From Bacteroidota bacterium (lineage in GTDB: Bacteria > Bacteroidota > Bacteroidia > UKL13-3): a DNA stretch of 64,000 bases. Under the pieces are notes generated by a model that worked only from the letters and a program-made list of their open reading frames with translations, was not told the DNA's origin and made no database searches. Of the stretch, positions 23,233-32,267 are shown piece after piece (the first letter of the stretch is position 1; each line of letters starts with the position of its first letter). The position numbers and the translations under genes are program-made. Location: contig JAUXUD010000015.1 of NCBI GenBank assembly GCA_030680835.1, positions 1 through 64,000 of the forward strand, read 5' to 3'.

Positions 23233-23355
23233 ATGCACATACTTGGTCAACTATTTAAATACATATTTCTGCTTATCCTAATTGCTTTTGAACTCTCTTT
23301 TGAGCTATTACTTGCTCTCACAAAAGCCTTAAAGGGTATGCTTGATAAAAAATAA
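23233..23355 (+). CDS. 40-aa membrane peptide preceding the coupling protein
   Basis: ATG at 23233 opens a 40-codon frame: MHILGQLFKYIFLLILIAFE, then LSFELLLALTKALKGMLDKK. It is one hydrophobic helix with a basic C-terminus. It ends 14 bp before the coupling protein gene. The hydrophobic, amphipathic composition and operon position suggest a real small membrane protein, perhaps a partner of the coupling protein. The N-terminal helix of the coupling protein is itself similar in character (FLLWFLTWLFESLEVLIQSK). Confidence 0.5.
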   Translation: MHILGQLFKYIFLLILIAFELSFELLLALTKALKGMLDKK

Positions 23356-23369
23356 ATAATAACATACAT

Positions 23370-24827
23370 ATGAAAAAAATATCATTAAATATAACGCAAT
23401 TTAGCATCGGAACAGGAAAATTTTTGCTTTGGTTTTTAACCTGGCTCTTCGAATCACTTGAAGTATTGATTCAATCTAAAACCCCTCAAAAGGAAAGTTA
23501 CGAAGCAACCTTTTTGCCATCATATGAATTGCTATCTTCTTTTAATAAGGGCTTTTGTCTAACGGGTATTAAGTCATTAACTGTTAAAGATTCATACCAG
23601 CACTCCCTCGTTATCGGTGGTTCAGGCACCGGCAAAAGCACTGTGGTGATTATACCTTCAATATATTCTATGACGAAACACGGCCACAGCTTAGTCATCC
23701 AAGATCCATCCGGTGAACTTCATCAGGCAACAGCCGGATATTTAAAAAACCTTGAATATGATGTATTGGTATTGGACTATAATAAGCCTGAAATGTCAGA
23801 TGGCTATAATCCATTGGAACGAATTAAAACGAATTCAGATATTTTTAAAACAGCAACTACTTTGGTTCAAAATAGTCTGGGCAAATCTGGAACTGATGCT
23901 TTCTGGAATTCACAAGCCGTGAGCTTCATTTCCCTGATGATTGCCATTCTAAAAAAACAGGATGCCAAATACCAAACATTAACCAATGTAAAGCACTTGG
24001 TAGATTCCTTCTTAAGTGAGACCGAAATGATGGATAGGCTGGTAGCCGGTTGCTGTGATCCGGCTACTCTTAAGGAGTATAAATCATTCCTCGTAACAGA
24101 AAAAAAGGTGATGGCAAATATCATTAGTACATGTCGGAGTACGTTACAATTATTTTCAGATGAATCGGTACAATTAGTTACATCGGAGGACACCATTAAT
24201 TTCAATAAATTCAGGGAGAAGAAAACGGCATTATTCATAATGAACAAAACTGCTGATCTCTCATATTATGCACCTTTAACATCAACTTTTTTCCTTCAAT
24301 TTTTTAATCATATAATGAACCAGCCTATCCCTGATAATAAAGCACGTAGCATTTTTCTGCTAATTGACGAAACCAGTTCATTATTTCTACCCGGTACATT
24401 ACAAATCGCTTTAGCCAATTTAAGGAAATATAAAACAGGCTTAATGCTTGTCATTCAGGACTTTAACCAACTTATTCACCTTTACGGCAAAAATGAGGCA
24501 GAAGCAATCAGGGCTAACTGTTTTGCTACTATTTATCTAACTGCTCAGCCGATTGAAACCTGCCAAACTATAGAGGCTATGCTCGGAAAACGAGAATATG
24601 ATGACAAGGACGGACACAAACAAACACGTGCATTGCTCACAGCCGATGAAATCAGAACAATGGACAAAGACCATGCTTTGATTTTCTGTGGAGCACATAG
24701 AGCAATTCACGCATATATGAAGCCATATTACAAACGCTTACAATTCTCAAAATACAGTAAAATACCTGTACCAGATATGAATCGTAACCTAATGCCATTT
24801 TCAACAGTTCCAGTTATCGGACAATAA
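23370..24827 (+). CDS. VirD4/TraG-type coupling protein (T4CP)
   Basis: 485 aa. A hydrophobic helix (FLLWFLTWLFESLEVLI, about 18-34) precedes Walker A GGSGTGKST at 83-91. SLVIQDPSGELHQATAGYLK follows, the conserved T4CP motif. Walker B is FLLIDETSSLFLPG near 329-342, then RKYKTGLMLVIQDFNQL. It would dock the relaxase-DNA complex to a type IV secretion channel. Only one membrane helix is evident rather than the usual two, and the upstream 40-aa peptide could supply the other. It heads the mobilization operon. Confidence 0.9.
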   Translation: MKKISLNITQFSIGTGKFLLWFLTWLFESLEVLIQSKTPQKESYEATFLPSYELLSSFNKGFCLTGIKSLTVKDSYQHSLVIGGSGTGKSTVVIIPSIYSMTKHGHSLVIQDPSGELHQATAGYLKNLEYDVLVLDYNKPEMSDGYNPLERIKTNSDIFKTATTLVQNSLGKSGTDAFWNSQAVSFISLMIAILKKQDAKYQTLTNVKHLVDSFLSETEMMDRLVAGCCDPATLKEYKSFLVTEKKVMANIISTCRSTLQLFSDESVQLVTSEDTINFNKFREKKTALFIMNKTADLSYYAPLTSTFFLQFFNHIMNQPIPDNKARSIFLLIDETSSLFLPGTLQIALANLRKYKTGLMLVIQDFNQLIHLYGKNEAEAIRANCFATIYLTAQPIETCQTIEAMLGKREYDDKDGHKQTRALLTADEIRTMDKDHALIFCGAHRAIHAYMKPYYKRLQFSKYSKIPVPDMNRNLMPFSTVPVIGQ

Positions 24828-24834
24828 CAGAATA

Positions 24835-25254
24835 ATGAAAATTAAAAGTAAAGCATTATACGAATATCTTTTAAAAGCCGGTGTTCTCAATAGCTCACCG
24901 GAAGAAATTACTATTGCCAAAAAGGAATACAGGAAATCTTACCGGAATGTTTGGATGAAAAACAAATCAAAACTATCCCGTGAACTACGTATTGTATATA
25001 CCCTGCGAGAATACAGAGATTTAAAAGTATATGCCAAATCTATTGGTACTTCACCAACAGCCCTGTGTAAAACCCTAACCACCTCTGTAATGCAAAATAA
25101 AAATGTCATACCTAATAAAGAACAGTTAAATGAGCTGTTACAAGGTATCAGTATGACCTTAAATATTGCTTTCAAAATGAAAGCTAACCTGCAACTTATC
25201 GAAGAGCTTCAAGAAGTTGAAACTAAACTTCTCAATTACCTTAAAAATAACTGA
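24835..25254 (+). CDS. MobC-like relaxosome accessory protein
   Basis: 139 aa, lysine-rich and helical: EEITIAKKEYRKSYRNVWMK, then LRIVYTLREYRDLKVYAKSI and SPTALCKTLTTSVM, a ribbon-helix-helix-like layout. The C-terminus is a coiled coil (LQLIEELQEVETKLLNYL). MobC-type proteins bind oriT and help the relaxase nick. It lies 7 bp after the coupling gene and 2 bp before the relaxase, an arrangement typical of Bacteroidota mobilization operons. Confidence 0.75.
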   Translation: MKIKSKALYEYLLKAGVLNSSPEEITIAKKEYRKSYRNVWMKNKSKLSRELRIVYTLREYRDLKVYAKSIGTSPTALCKTLTTSVMQNKNVIPNKEQLNELLQGISMTLNIAFKMKANLQLIEELQEVETKLLNYLKNN

Positions 25255-25256
25255 CT

Positions 25257-26114
25257 TTGATATATAAAATACTTACACGGTCAACACCCTCATTTCAATC
25301 CCTCATTACTTACATTTCAAAAGAATCTAAGAATACGGAGCCAGAAATATTCACCCATAACTTAAGGTCAGATGGATTGGATATTGAAGGATTAACAAAA
25401 GAATATTTGGTAAATGAATCATTCCGGGCATTTCACAGAAGTGACCAAAAATATTTAAACCATGAAATTTTAAGTTTCCACGATGAAGATACAAGTAAAA
25501 TCACCCCAGAACTATTACAGGATATAGCACAAAAATATATCGCATTGCGAGGAAATGAAGGGGTATATTATGGTGCAGTTCACAGGGATCAAAACCACGC
25601 CCATATTCATTTTGCTGTATCTGGTTTAAAATATCGCACTGGTAGGTCACATCATATACCGAAAGATAAATTACAGGAATTAAAAATTGAACTTCAAGCA
25701 TATCAGAAAGAAAAATACCCCGAATTATCTAAAAGCCTTCCCAAACATGGGAGAGGTAAAGAATATTTAACAGATAGACAATGGTATGCCAATCAAAAAG
25801 AAAAGAGAAATATTCAAAAGGATGATATGAGAGATACTATCCTATCAAGCTTTGAACAAGCAAAAACACAAAATGGGTTTTTAGAATTACTCCGTGATTC
25901 CGGATTTCATCATTATGAACGCAAAGGTATTGCCCAGGGAATTATTTCCCCAGACGGAATGAAATTCAGATTCACCCGGTTAGGAATTACACCTGAACAA
26001 TTCAAGGGATTACCAGTTGACCAAACAGAAGAGCTTAAAGCATTGAGCGAAATAGAATCATTGCGCCAACAGCACACTGTTAGCAAAAATTCAAAGGAGG
26101 AAATAGAACGATGA
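25257..26114 (+). CDS. Relaxase (MobA/VirD2-type mobilization nuclease)
   Basis: 285 aa, starting at TTG (25257), 2 bp after the MobC-like gene. Near the N-terminus Tyr19 (SLITYISK) is the probable nucleophile. The metal-binding 3-His motif is HRDQNHAHIHF at 109-119. It is preceded by YYGAVHRD and followed by AVSGLKYRTG, both typical of Relaxase family (PF03432). It nicks oriT and pilots DNA through the T4CP. It is short compared with relaxases that carry helicase domains. The stop overlaps the next ATG by 4 bp (ATGA). Confidence 0.92.
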   Translation: MIYKILTRSTPSFQSLITYISKESKNTEPEIFTHNLRSDGLDIEGLTKEYLVNESFRAFHRSDQKYLNHEILSFHDEDTSKITPELLQDIAQKYIALRGNEGVYYGAVHRDQNHAHIHFAVSGLKYRTGRSHHIPKDKLQELKIELQAYQKEKYPELSKSLPKHGRGKEYLTDRQWYANQKEKRNIQKDDMRDTILSSFEQAKTQNGFLELLRDSGFHHYERKGIAQGIISPDGMKFRFTRLGITPEQFKGLPVDQTEELKALSEIESLRQQHTVSKNSKEEIER

Positions 26115-26425
26115 ATACTGAATACCAAAAATATCTATTTAAAGTAGAACTGGATGCTATTCGTGAAAAGAATTCAAGAATAAAGCGAATAGAAAAGATA
26201 ATCCAGTATATGGAAGAACAAGGTGCCAGGGTTAATTCAACAATTTACGACTTTCATGGGGTAAACAGCGATTATGACTATATAAATCAACTTAGACACG
26301 ATTTATGGTGTTCTCAAAGAGATATAAAGGAATACGAACAAATGATTGAAGATTATGAAAATGAAATGTCAGGCTTATCCTCTGATTCCGATGGCTCAGA
26401 TATCACTTATGACTTAGATCGTTAA
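26111..26425 (+). CDS. Coiled-coil hypothetical protein of the mob operon
   Basis: 104 aa, ATGA-coupled to the relaxase gene. Heptad-rich helices (YLFKVELDAIREKNSRIKRI; DIKEYEQMIEDYENEMSGL) and an acidic, Ser/Asp-rich tail. No motif recognised. Translational coupling implies a stoichiometric partner of the relaxase, possibly a relaxosome scaffold. Confidence 0.6.
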   Translation: MNTEYQKYLFKVELDAIREKNSRIKRIEKIIQYMEEQGARVNSTIYDFHGVNSDYDYINQLRHDLWCSQRDIKEYEQMIEDYENEMSGLSSDSDGSDITYDLDR

Positions 26426-26450
26426 TAAACACTTTAAACAAATAAATAAA

Positions 26451-27014
26451 ATGAAAAAAACAATTAACAAAACCTCTATCAACCAGGTTGAGAAAGGCCC
26501 AAAAAACCAAAAGATTTCTAATGAAAAAGAAACTCCATTTAACACTGAACCCAATAAGGAAAGTGTTAAAAAACGTCCTTCAGAGATTGCCCGTGAACAA
26601 CTCAAAGACCAATCGGAAAAGCTTAAATCCCTTGTAAAAGAAGGCCAGTTTGAAACTATCAATGATGCACTGATTGAAACAGTTTACAAAAACAAAGCCA
26701 ATCAAGATTTCAAAAGTTACAAGGAATGGAAAAAGGAAGGCTATCAGGTTCGCAAAGGTGAAAAGGCCTTTGTACTTTGGGGAAGACCCAAAGAACTCTC
26801 ACCGGAACAATTGGCTGAAAACAAAAATCCTGAGTTGAATAAGGACAATGAAAAAGAAGTCCCTACCTTTTACCCTATGGCCTATGTATTTTCAAATGCA
26901 CAGGTTGATGTAAAAGAACGTGAAATCGAAAATTCAACTTCTGAAAAAGCTATTTCCGATATCCAAAACTTACGTCAATCCATTGAATATAATGATCCAG
27001 AAATGAGCCGTTAA
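26451..27014 (+). CDS. ArdC-like ssDNA-binding domain protein
   Basis: 187 aa. After a Lys/Glu-rich N-terminus, residues about 80-115 contain FKSYKEWKKEGYQVRKGEKA followed by FVLWGRPKE, the ArdC N-terminal ssDNA-binding pattern (compare KQGEKASPVVFWNW in the ArdC at 8598). The zincin domain of ArdC is absent. Likely to coat or protect transferred single strands. It is in the mobilization operon, 25 bp after the coiled-coil gene. Confidence 0.75.
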   Translation: MKKTINKTSINQVEKGPKNQKISNEKETPFNTEPNKESVKKRPSEIAREQLKDQSEKLKSLVKEGQFETINDALIETVYKNKANQDFKSYKEWKKEGYQVRKGEKAFVLWGRPKELSPEQLAENKNPELNKDNEKEVPTFYPMAYVFSNAQVDVKEREIENSTSEKAISDIQNLRQSIEYNDPEMSR

Positions 27015-27025
27015 TTTTAATAGCT

Positions 27026-27940
27026 ATGAATATAAACACTGAAAGGACAGAGGCGGAAAAAGCCCTAGAGGAAATACAAAATATCCGTAATCCAAATCAA
27101 AATGTTAAAACAAAACAACGGTTTGAAGAAAGCCTAATTATTGATAACCTCGCCAAAATCGAGGCTATCAATAAACGTGGAAAATTCCTGGAGGAACAGA
27201 TAAGAGAAAATCCGTTTGACTTATTAGTAGTAGCCTGGGAACTCGAACTTGCGAAGCTTTCATTCGAAGAAGATAAATTACTCAAGAGAAATCAAAAACT
27301 CCATAAGAGGCTAGGTACGAAGCCACAGGAAATAAACTCCACACCGCTTTCACCACAAATAAGAAATTATCCAACCACCGGATATGTTCCAATCTCAATG
27401 TCGTCATATTTACTAATGGATATTGAAATGTCAGACATCGAAAAGAAGCTCGAAAACATATATACACGTAAGGATAATCTGTATATGTTAATCCAGCAAA
27501 GCGAAACCGGTATTGCAGATTCGAAAATTAAAGACGAACTCAATGAACTAATTCTGGTCGAGGCATCTTTATTATCCCAAATCGAAGAACGGAGGTTATC
27601 GAAAGAAATGCTATATATTTTAAATAAGGAACACAAATCAAATTCGAAAGAAGATGAGTTTAAAAATCCACAAGCAAGTAGCAGTAAGGATAGTCATAAG
27701 CTCGTTTCTTTTGAGGAAATTCAGGAGCCTCAAAATAGCTCCAACGAAATAGATAAGGATGATCGAATTGAGGAATTAGGTTCTAATTCAGGTAATTCAA
27801 TTCCTGATGAAGTACCGTTAAATGATTCGGAAGAAATAGAAGCTTTTGAGGAAATTCAGGATTTTCGGGACAGCTTGGAAAGTGATTTGGATATGTCTTA
27901 CGAGGAAACCCAAAATATAGGTTATGATAGAGACACCTAA
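27026..27940 (+). CDS. Coiled-coil protein with acidic repeat tail
   Basis: 304 aa. The N-terminal two-thirds is coiled coil (EKALEEIQNIRNPNQNVKTK; WELELAKLSFEEDKLLKRNQ). The tail has acidic repeats with the same core: SFEEIQEPQNSS, AFEEIQDFRDSL, YEETQNIG, which also echo ALEEIQNIRN at the N-terminus. No enzyme motif is seen. It lies 11 bp after the ArdC-like gene and is last in the mobilization operon. Possibly structural in the relaxosome or an adaptor. Confidence 0.6.
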   Translation: MNINTERTEAEKALEEIQNIRNPNQNVKTKQRFEESLIIDNLAKIEAINKRGKFLEEQIRENPFDLLVVAWELELAKLSFEEDKLLKRNQKLHKRLGTKPQEINSTPLSPQIRNYPTTGYVPISMSSYLLMDIEMSDIEKKLENIYTRKDNLYMLIQQSETGIADSKIKDELNELILVEASLLSQIEERRLSKEMLYILNKEHKSNSKEDEFKNPQASSSKDSHKLVSFEEIQEPQNSSNEIDKDDRIEELGSNSGNSIPDEVPLNDSEEIEAFEEIQDFRDSLESDLDMSYEETQNIGYDRDT

Positions 27941-28089
27941 ATAATAGTCAAGACTTTTTATGAATAGATTAGCCATAGTTTTATATGTGAAGGTACAAAA
28001 ACCTCAGTAGTAATTTTATTATTTATGAAAGTGGTTTCCAAATGTTTTATATATATTTACACATTCTATTTATCAAACAAGGTTAGTCT

Positions 28090-29139
28090 ATGAGATATAG
28101 AAATTATATGTTGTTATGGTCAATTGGGCTAATGTTAGCCATAGGCTTTGCAATGTACGAGTATCAAGTATGGGATGAAATTAACAGAGGTAAGGTTAGT
28201 ATTTATACCTCAATTTTGAATTCTTTTGAGAAACTTACATCCGAAAATATTACAGAGAGCAAAAAATACCTTTCAATAATACTGCTTATTGAAATATCTA
28301 TCTTTGGTGCAGGGTTAATTATCCTCCTTCCCGTCATACTTCTTACCACTAGGTTGATAGGATCAAAGGAATTAAGGCATTTACGCATGTTAATTAAAAG
28401 TAATCTTAATAAATACAAAACAGATCCAGAATATAGGAATAGAGCGGCTCTCAATCTTCTATTTTCTCATACTTTAAAAAACACTATTAATAGCAGTTTA
28501 TTTAAATACATCGTAGCTTCGGATAAAATACCGATTGAGGAAAGATTTAATTTTTTTTCTAATCAAAGCAGGTTTTTCTCAGACTTGTACAATTATTCCT
28601 CAGAACAGTTTATCAGCCTTAGAGACGAAATAGAATTTGTAAAATTATTCTGTAGCCTATTTGAGGAATTAAAGATTGAAGTTGAAGTAAAAATAAAAAA
28701 CATTGAAAATATTGAAAATATTATGGTTCCTCCTTTGCTGACCCTAAATATTATTGAAAATTCGATAACTAAAGGATTTAAAAGAGACAATAAAAGTAGT
28801 AACAAAATTTTAATTAAGATTAAGATGAGAACTGACAGTCTTTTTGAAAAGCCTGTTAATTGCTTTGATATTTCAATTATTGATAATGGTATTGGCAGTA
28901 AATCTTATGAATTAATCAAAGAGAGTATTCATAGAAATTTAGAATCCATACCAAATTCAGGCAAAGGTCTAACTAATTTACAAGAGCGGATCAATGCCTT
29001 CAATGCATCTCAAGGTAGAGTGATGATAGACTTGACCTCAAATGAGATTAGCACTGATTATGAACGATCGAAATATGGGTTTAGCACAGGATTAATTACA
29101 AAAATTAGTTTAATAAATTATGAATATTTTAATAGTTGA
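28090..29139 (+). CDS. LytS-type sensor histidine kinase
   Basis: 349 aa with two N-terminal membrane helices (LLWSIGLMLAIGFAMYEYQV; IILLIEISIFGAGLIILLPV) and a short extracytoplasmic loop. The His_kinase (PF06580) core is recognisable: LLFSHTLKNTINSS in place of the usual PHFLFN box, ISLRDEIEFVKLFCSLFEEL, VPPLLTLNIIENSITKGF, ISIIDNGIGS and GKGLTNLQERINAFN. The phosphoacceptor motif is diverged, so activity needs checking. It overlaps the LytTR regulator by 20 bp. It presumably senses an envelope signal and controls the element or a host gene. Confidence 0.8.
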   Translation: MRYRNYMLLWSIGLMLAIGFAMYEYQVWDEINRGKVSIYTSILNSFEKLTSENITESKKYLSIILLIEISIFGAGLIILLPVILLTTRLIGSKELRHLRMLIKSNLNKYKTDPEYRNRAALNLLFSHTLKNTINSSLFKYIVASDKIPIEERFNFFSNQSRFFSDLYNYSSEQFISLRDEIEFVKLFCSLFEELKIEVEVKIKNIENIENIMVPPLLTLNIIENSITKGFKRDNKSSNKILIKIKMRTDSLFEKPVNCFDISIIDNGIGSKSYELIKESIHRNLESIPNSGKGLTNLQERINAFNASQGRVMIDLTSNEISTDYERSKYGFSTGLITKISLINYEYFNS

Positions 29140-29827
29140 CGATAATGTCATTCAACCCATCAAGTTTACTTTAAACATATTATTGCGAGAGTTCAAATTA
29201 ATCGAAGGACATTACACTTTTTTCGAGTGTATAAACCCAGATGAAGCAGATCAAATATATAGAAGTAATGAAATTGACATGGCTTTCATTGATTATGATT
29301 TAAATAATATTCGTACCGGCTTAGAATTAGATATTGTCAGAGATAATACTTTATCACCAGTAAAAAAGAATGTGGTGTTTATTATTTCTGATTATTATAA
29401 AGATTTTAAACCGGAAATAAAAAACGTAATAAACGGATTTTTAAAAAGTGAACTTAGTGACTTTGCAAAACAAAGAATATTATTTAAGAGTATCTTTGAT
29501 GAGTTTGAATTGAATGGGAAATTAGTTAAGTTAATGACATCGGTTTCAGAGCATGGGTATATAAAAACCCAGGATATTATCTTAATAACTTCGATGGATG
29601 GAAAGTTGTACTTATATACTACTAAGGGTATTATAAGATATATCTATGATCCGAGTGTATCAAAATTATTTAAAAGATTTAAGATTCAGCAGAATGGATT
29701 GGTTCAAATTAATAAAAATACTATCGTCAATAAAAGTTATTTTAAGCAAGATAATTCTTTTTTTACTAGTGCTCAAATTAACTGTGTGAACTTAGAAGTC
29801 ACTCCTATATATAAAAATATTCTATAA
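29120..29827 (+). CDS. LytTR-family response regulator
   Basis: 235 aa. Receiver domain: ILIVDDN with Asp7/Asp8, phosphoacceptor Asp58 in MAFIDYDL, FIISDYYK. The C-terminal LytTR DNA-binding domain (about 140-230) shows YIKTQDIILITSMDGKLYLY, FKIQQNGLVQINKNTIVNKS. Pairs with the overlapping LytS-like kinase. The receiver lacks the usual Lys-Pro turn (GFLKSELSD instead), a mild divergence. Target genes are unknown. The membrane protein operon at 30470, after a structured leader, is a candidate. Confidence 0.82.
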   Translation: MNILIVDDNVIQPIKFTLNILLREFKLIEGHYTFFECINPDEADQIYRSNEIDMAFIDYDLNNIRTGLELDIVRDNTLSPVKKNVVFIISDYYKDFKPEIKNVINGFLKSELSDFAKQRILFKSIFDEFELNGKLVKLMTSVSEHGYIKTQDIILITSMDGKLYLYTTKGIIRYIYDPSVSKLFKRFKIQQNGLVQINKNTIVNKSYFKQDNSFFTSAQINCVNLEVTPIYKNIL

Positions 29828-30244
29828 AACAAGAATTTTTTTTGTATAACAGCAATTTGCCCCCCTTTTTTTTCCGAAAACCACTTACAAAATCATTTCT
29901 TTAATTTTTTTTAGGGTCAATATAACTTGCATCTTGAATTTGATGAATAAGTCTACTTCCTGGCTTTTTCACTTATTCAAAAGAAGGTTTTAGGGTTTTT
30001 ATACTTGGCGGTGAATAATATAGTAATTACTGCTAAAAGGAAAACCTGCCAAAAGTGCTAGTAACACTCCGGCAGGCATAAAATTCTGGAACCTGTTTAT
30101 TAACGAACAAAATAACAAGCTCCATTACAGACAGCATAATATAATCTGCTGTTTTTGGCAATACTTTGTCCTATATAAACGGGTTTCAGATAATATTTCT
30201 GGAACCCGTTTTTTATTCTCAATTTTCAATAAGCGTTTAAAATT
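29828..30244. other. Gene-free structured stretch
   Basis: About 415 bases with three hairpins in the last 200. They are cctgcc...ggcagg (about 30045-30076, with agtgctagtaacact inside), acagca...tgctgt (about 30130-30152), and the strong stem at 30178-30210. No coding frame is convincing. The set could be a leader or small RNA upstream of the 30470 operon. It could equally be stacked terminators. Confidence 0.45.
30178..30210 (+). terminator. Strong hairpin with T-run
   Basis: aacgggtttcaga (30178-30190) pairs with tctggaacccgtt (30198-30210) with one G-T pair and a 7-base loop. It is followed by TTTTATT. A good intrinsic terminator on the forward strand, 350 bp after the LytTR gene. Confidence 0.8.
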
Positions 30245-30457
30245 ATGGCTATAAATCCTGATCTGCCTTTCTACATACTACAAAACTCGAGTAACTGGGT
30301 TCCTCGCTTAACCCACAATAAAAACCAGGTCAATCACCTGCGAAAGCCTGTTCATCCTTATGGTTGGGGCTTTTTACTGCTACTTAATTTTCACCAACAA
30401 AACAATAAAAATTATGAAAACAAAAAATCAATTAGAAAAAATCAACCTCACTATTAA
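30245..30457 (+). CDS. Doubtful small ORF (70 aa)
   Basis: An open frame from ATG 30245 to 30457, 12 bp before the 30470 gene. The peptide (MAINPDLPFYILQNSSNWVP, later HPYGWGFLLLLNFHQQNNKN) has no recognisable fold and ends in a basic, Asn-rich tail. It follows a terminator directly, so it could be a leader peptide of the next operon or just an open frame. Confidence 0.25.
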   Translation: MAINPDLPFYILQNSSNWVPRLTHNKNQVNHLRKPVHPYGWGFLLLLNFHQQNNKNYENKKSIRKNQPHY

Positions 30458-30469
30458 ATCAAAACCAAT

Positions 30470-31561
30470 ATGAAAAAAATTGCGAAGCCGTACTGCAATC
30501 CAAAATTGGATGCACGCGTTAAAAAAGAACTTAACCTATTCGAGACCCTTGTCGAAATTAATGCCAGAGTAGGTGGACTATCTGAATTCTCTGAACGTAT
30601 TGCTAATTCTACTTACTCCTACAAAGAGTGCCACTTGATGCACCTCAACCTTATCATGGATGTAATAAAAACAGAACAACCTTACACAACTGAATTTGAA
30701 ATGAACGCCAGCAACGAAGCATTGAAAAGGCAGAAATATGACCACATTAACGAAACGGGCGTTCTGGAAACCACAGTTGCTAAAAATAAATCTAACAATA
30801 GCGGACTATCACCTGTATTTAATTTCCTGAAAAAGCCTGCTGTATTTGCATTGATCTTCTCTTTGACCGAAGGACTCGGAATGTACCCCATACTCGATGA
30901 CTTAGGATTTGGTATTATACTGTCCACAATTTTATCAATCGTCTTTGGATTATTAATGTATGTTTTAGCGCACTATATCGGCAAGTCACTCAAGAAAAGT
31001 GATGAAGAACCCCAAAAGAAATTGATGATAACAGTTTCCTGCGTTGCACCAATTGTCATTTTTTTCTTTTTAGTTGCCCAGTATCGCACAGATCATTTAG
31101 CAAACCTGGACTGCGCAGATTGCGACCACATCATTGTCTCACCATGGTTAATCTTCATCTTTTCAACCCTGTTTTTTATAGCATCAATTAGTTTGTCATA
31201 TTTTAATTCATCGGATGATAGTTATGGCATTATTGGACCTGATTATAACCAGTTGAAGAAAGACCAAAAAAATGATGAGAAAAGAATTGGAGAGATAATC
31301 GAAAGCGATATAAAAATGACGAAGGAGAATATTGAGTTAAACATTGATGCGAAAGCTAAAAATGAATATTTAAAGGGACTAATCAATCAAATAATGATCC
31401 ATTCAGAGCAACAATACGAGAACTATAAGAAAATTTTTAGGCGGCATAAACCGAAAGGAATGATTGATTGCTTTTTGGACTACTACCCACATAAATGGGT
31501 GATACCACATTTTGAACCCTTAACTGAAAACGGAGGACAGTATGGAAAACATATTAAATAA
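30470..31561 (+). CDS. Polytopic membrane protein, unknown function
   Basis: 363 aa. A cytoplasmic N-terminus of about 120 residues leads to four hydrophobic segments (FALIFSLTEGLGMYPILDDL; GIILSTILSIVFGLLMYVLA; LMITVSCVAPIVIFFFLVAQ; WLIFIFSTLFFIASISLSYF). A charged C-terminal coiled coil follows (QLKKDQKNDEKRIGEIIESD). A CADCDH motif in the loop before the last helix may bind a metal. It overlaps the following exported-protein gene by 20 bp. Probably an element-specific envelope factor. Confidence 0.65.
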   Translation: MKKIAKPYCNPKLDARVKKELNLFETLVEINARVGGLSEFSERIANSTYSYKECHLMHLNLIMDVIKTEQPYTTEFEMNASNEALKRQKYDHINETGVLETTVAKNKSNNSGLSPVFNFLKKPAVFALIFSLTEGLGMYPILDDLGFGIILSTILSIVFGLLMYVLAHYIGKSLKKSDEEPQKKLMITVSCVAPIVIFFFLVAQYRTDHLANLDCADCDHIIVSPWLIFIFSTLFFIASISLSYFNSSDDSYGIIGPDYNQLKKDQKNDEKRIGEIIESDIKMTKENIELNIDAKAKNEYLKGLINQIMIHSEQQYENYKKIFRRHKPKGMIDCFLDYYPHKWVIPHFEPLTENGGQYGKHIK

Positions 31562-32252
31562 GCTATTCCTGTGCATCTCTTGCCTTGCTATCTTTTCTTC
31601 TGATAGCAAGGCGTCAGAGGCAAACATTAAACTCCTTTATGATATTACAGACCCTCTTGTAAGGAAACCATTACTATCGGATATTTTAACACTTTCCAAG
31701 CTTGATGAAGACATATGGCAGAAATTAACTGTTGGCATTGAAGCAATCACCGACCTGCATAGTTCCGATCAGTGGGAAATTGTATTACCGGAAGCAAATC
31801 ATTTGTTTGTTAGTAAAAGGTTCCGAATGATTGCAATTGACAACTTTAAACGGAGAATCGTTCAACGCCTCGCATATTTAGATAGCTTAAGTAAAATTCG
31901 CACCTTAGGCCACTCTATAATTTATCCCAAAATAGTAAAAGAGGCCAACAGGCTTAGTAAAATTAATCAAAACTGCTACCTGTTAATTTACTCTGACCTT
32001 ATGATTAAAGACTTATCCGCTAATTTCTACAACAAGGACACTTTTGAAATGCTAAAAAAGCAACCATTAACCATCAAGAAACTATTAGCCCAGGAAGCAA
32101 AGCTTGATGATTTAAAGGGTGTAAAAATATATTTTTTGTTCAAAGCCCATAGCTATGAAGAAAGCAATCGTTACCAAATTGTACTGGCTTTTATTTCTGA
32201 TATTTTGAATGAAAAATCTACAACTATTCAAACTGAATTACCAATCAAATAG
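31542..32252 (+). CDS. Exported hypothetical protein
   Basis: 236 aa with signal peptide LNKLFLCISCLAIFSSDSKA. The mature part is helical (DILTLSKLDEDIWQKLTVGI; RRIVQRLAYLDSLSKIRTLG) with a later strand/helix region (VKIYFLFKAHSYEESNRYQI). No motif recognised. The 20-bp overlap with the membrane protein suggests they form a membrane-periplasm pair. Confidence 0.6.
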   Translation: MENILNKLFLCISCLAIFSSDSKASEANIKLLYDITDPLVRKPLLSDILTLSKLDEDIWQKLTVGIEAITDLHSSDQWEIVLPEANHLFVSKRFRMIAIDNFKRRIVQRLAYLDSLSKIRTLGHSIIYPKIVKEANRLSKINQNCYLLIYSDLMIKDLSANFYNKDTFEMLKKQPLTIKKLLAQEAKLDDLKGVKIYFLFKAHSYEESNRYQIVLAFISDILNEKSTTIQTELPIK

Positions 32253-32267
32253 CGCATAGCATACCAT

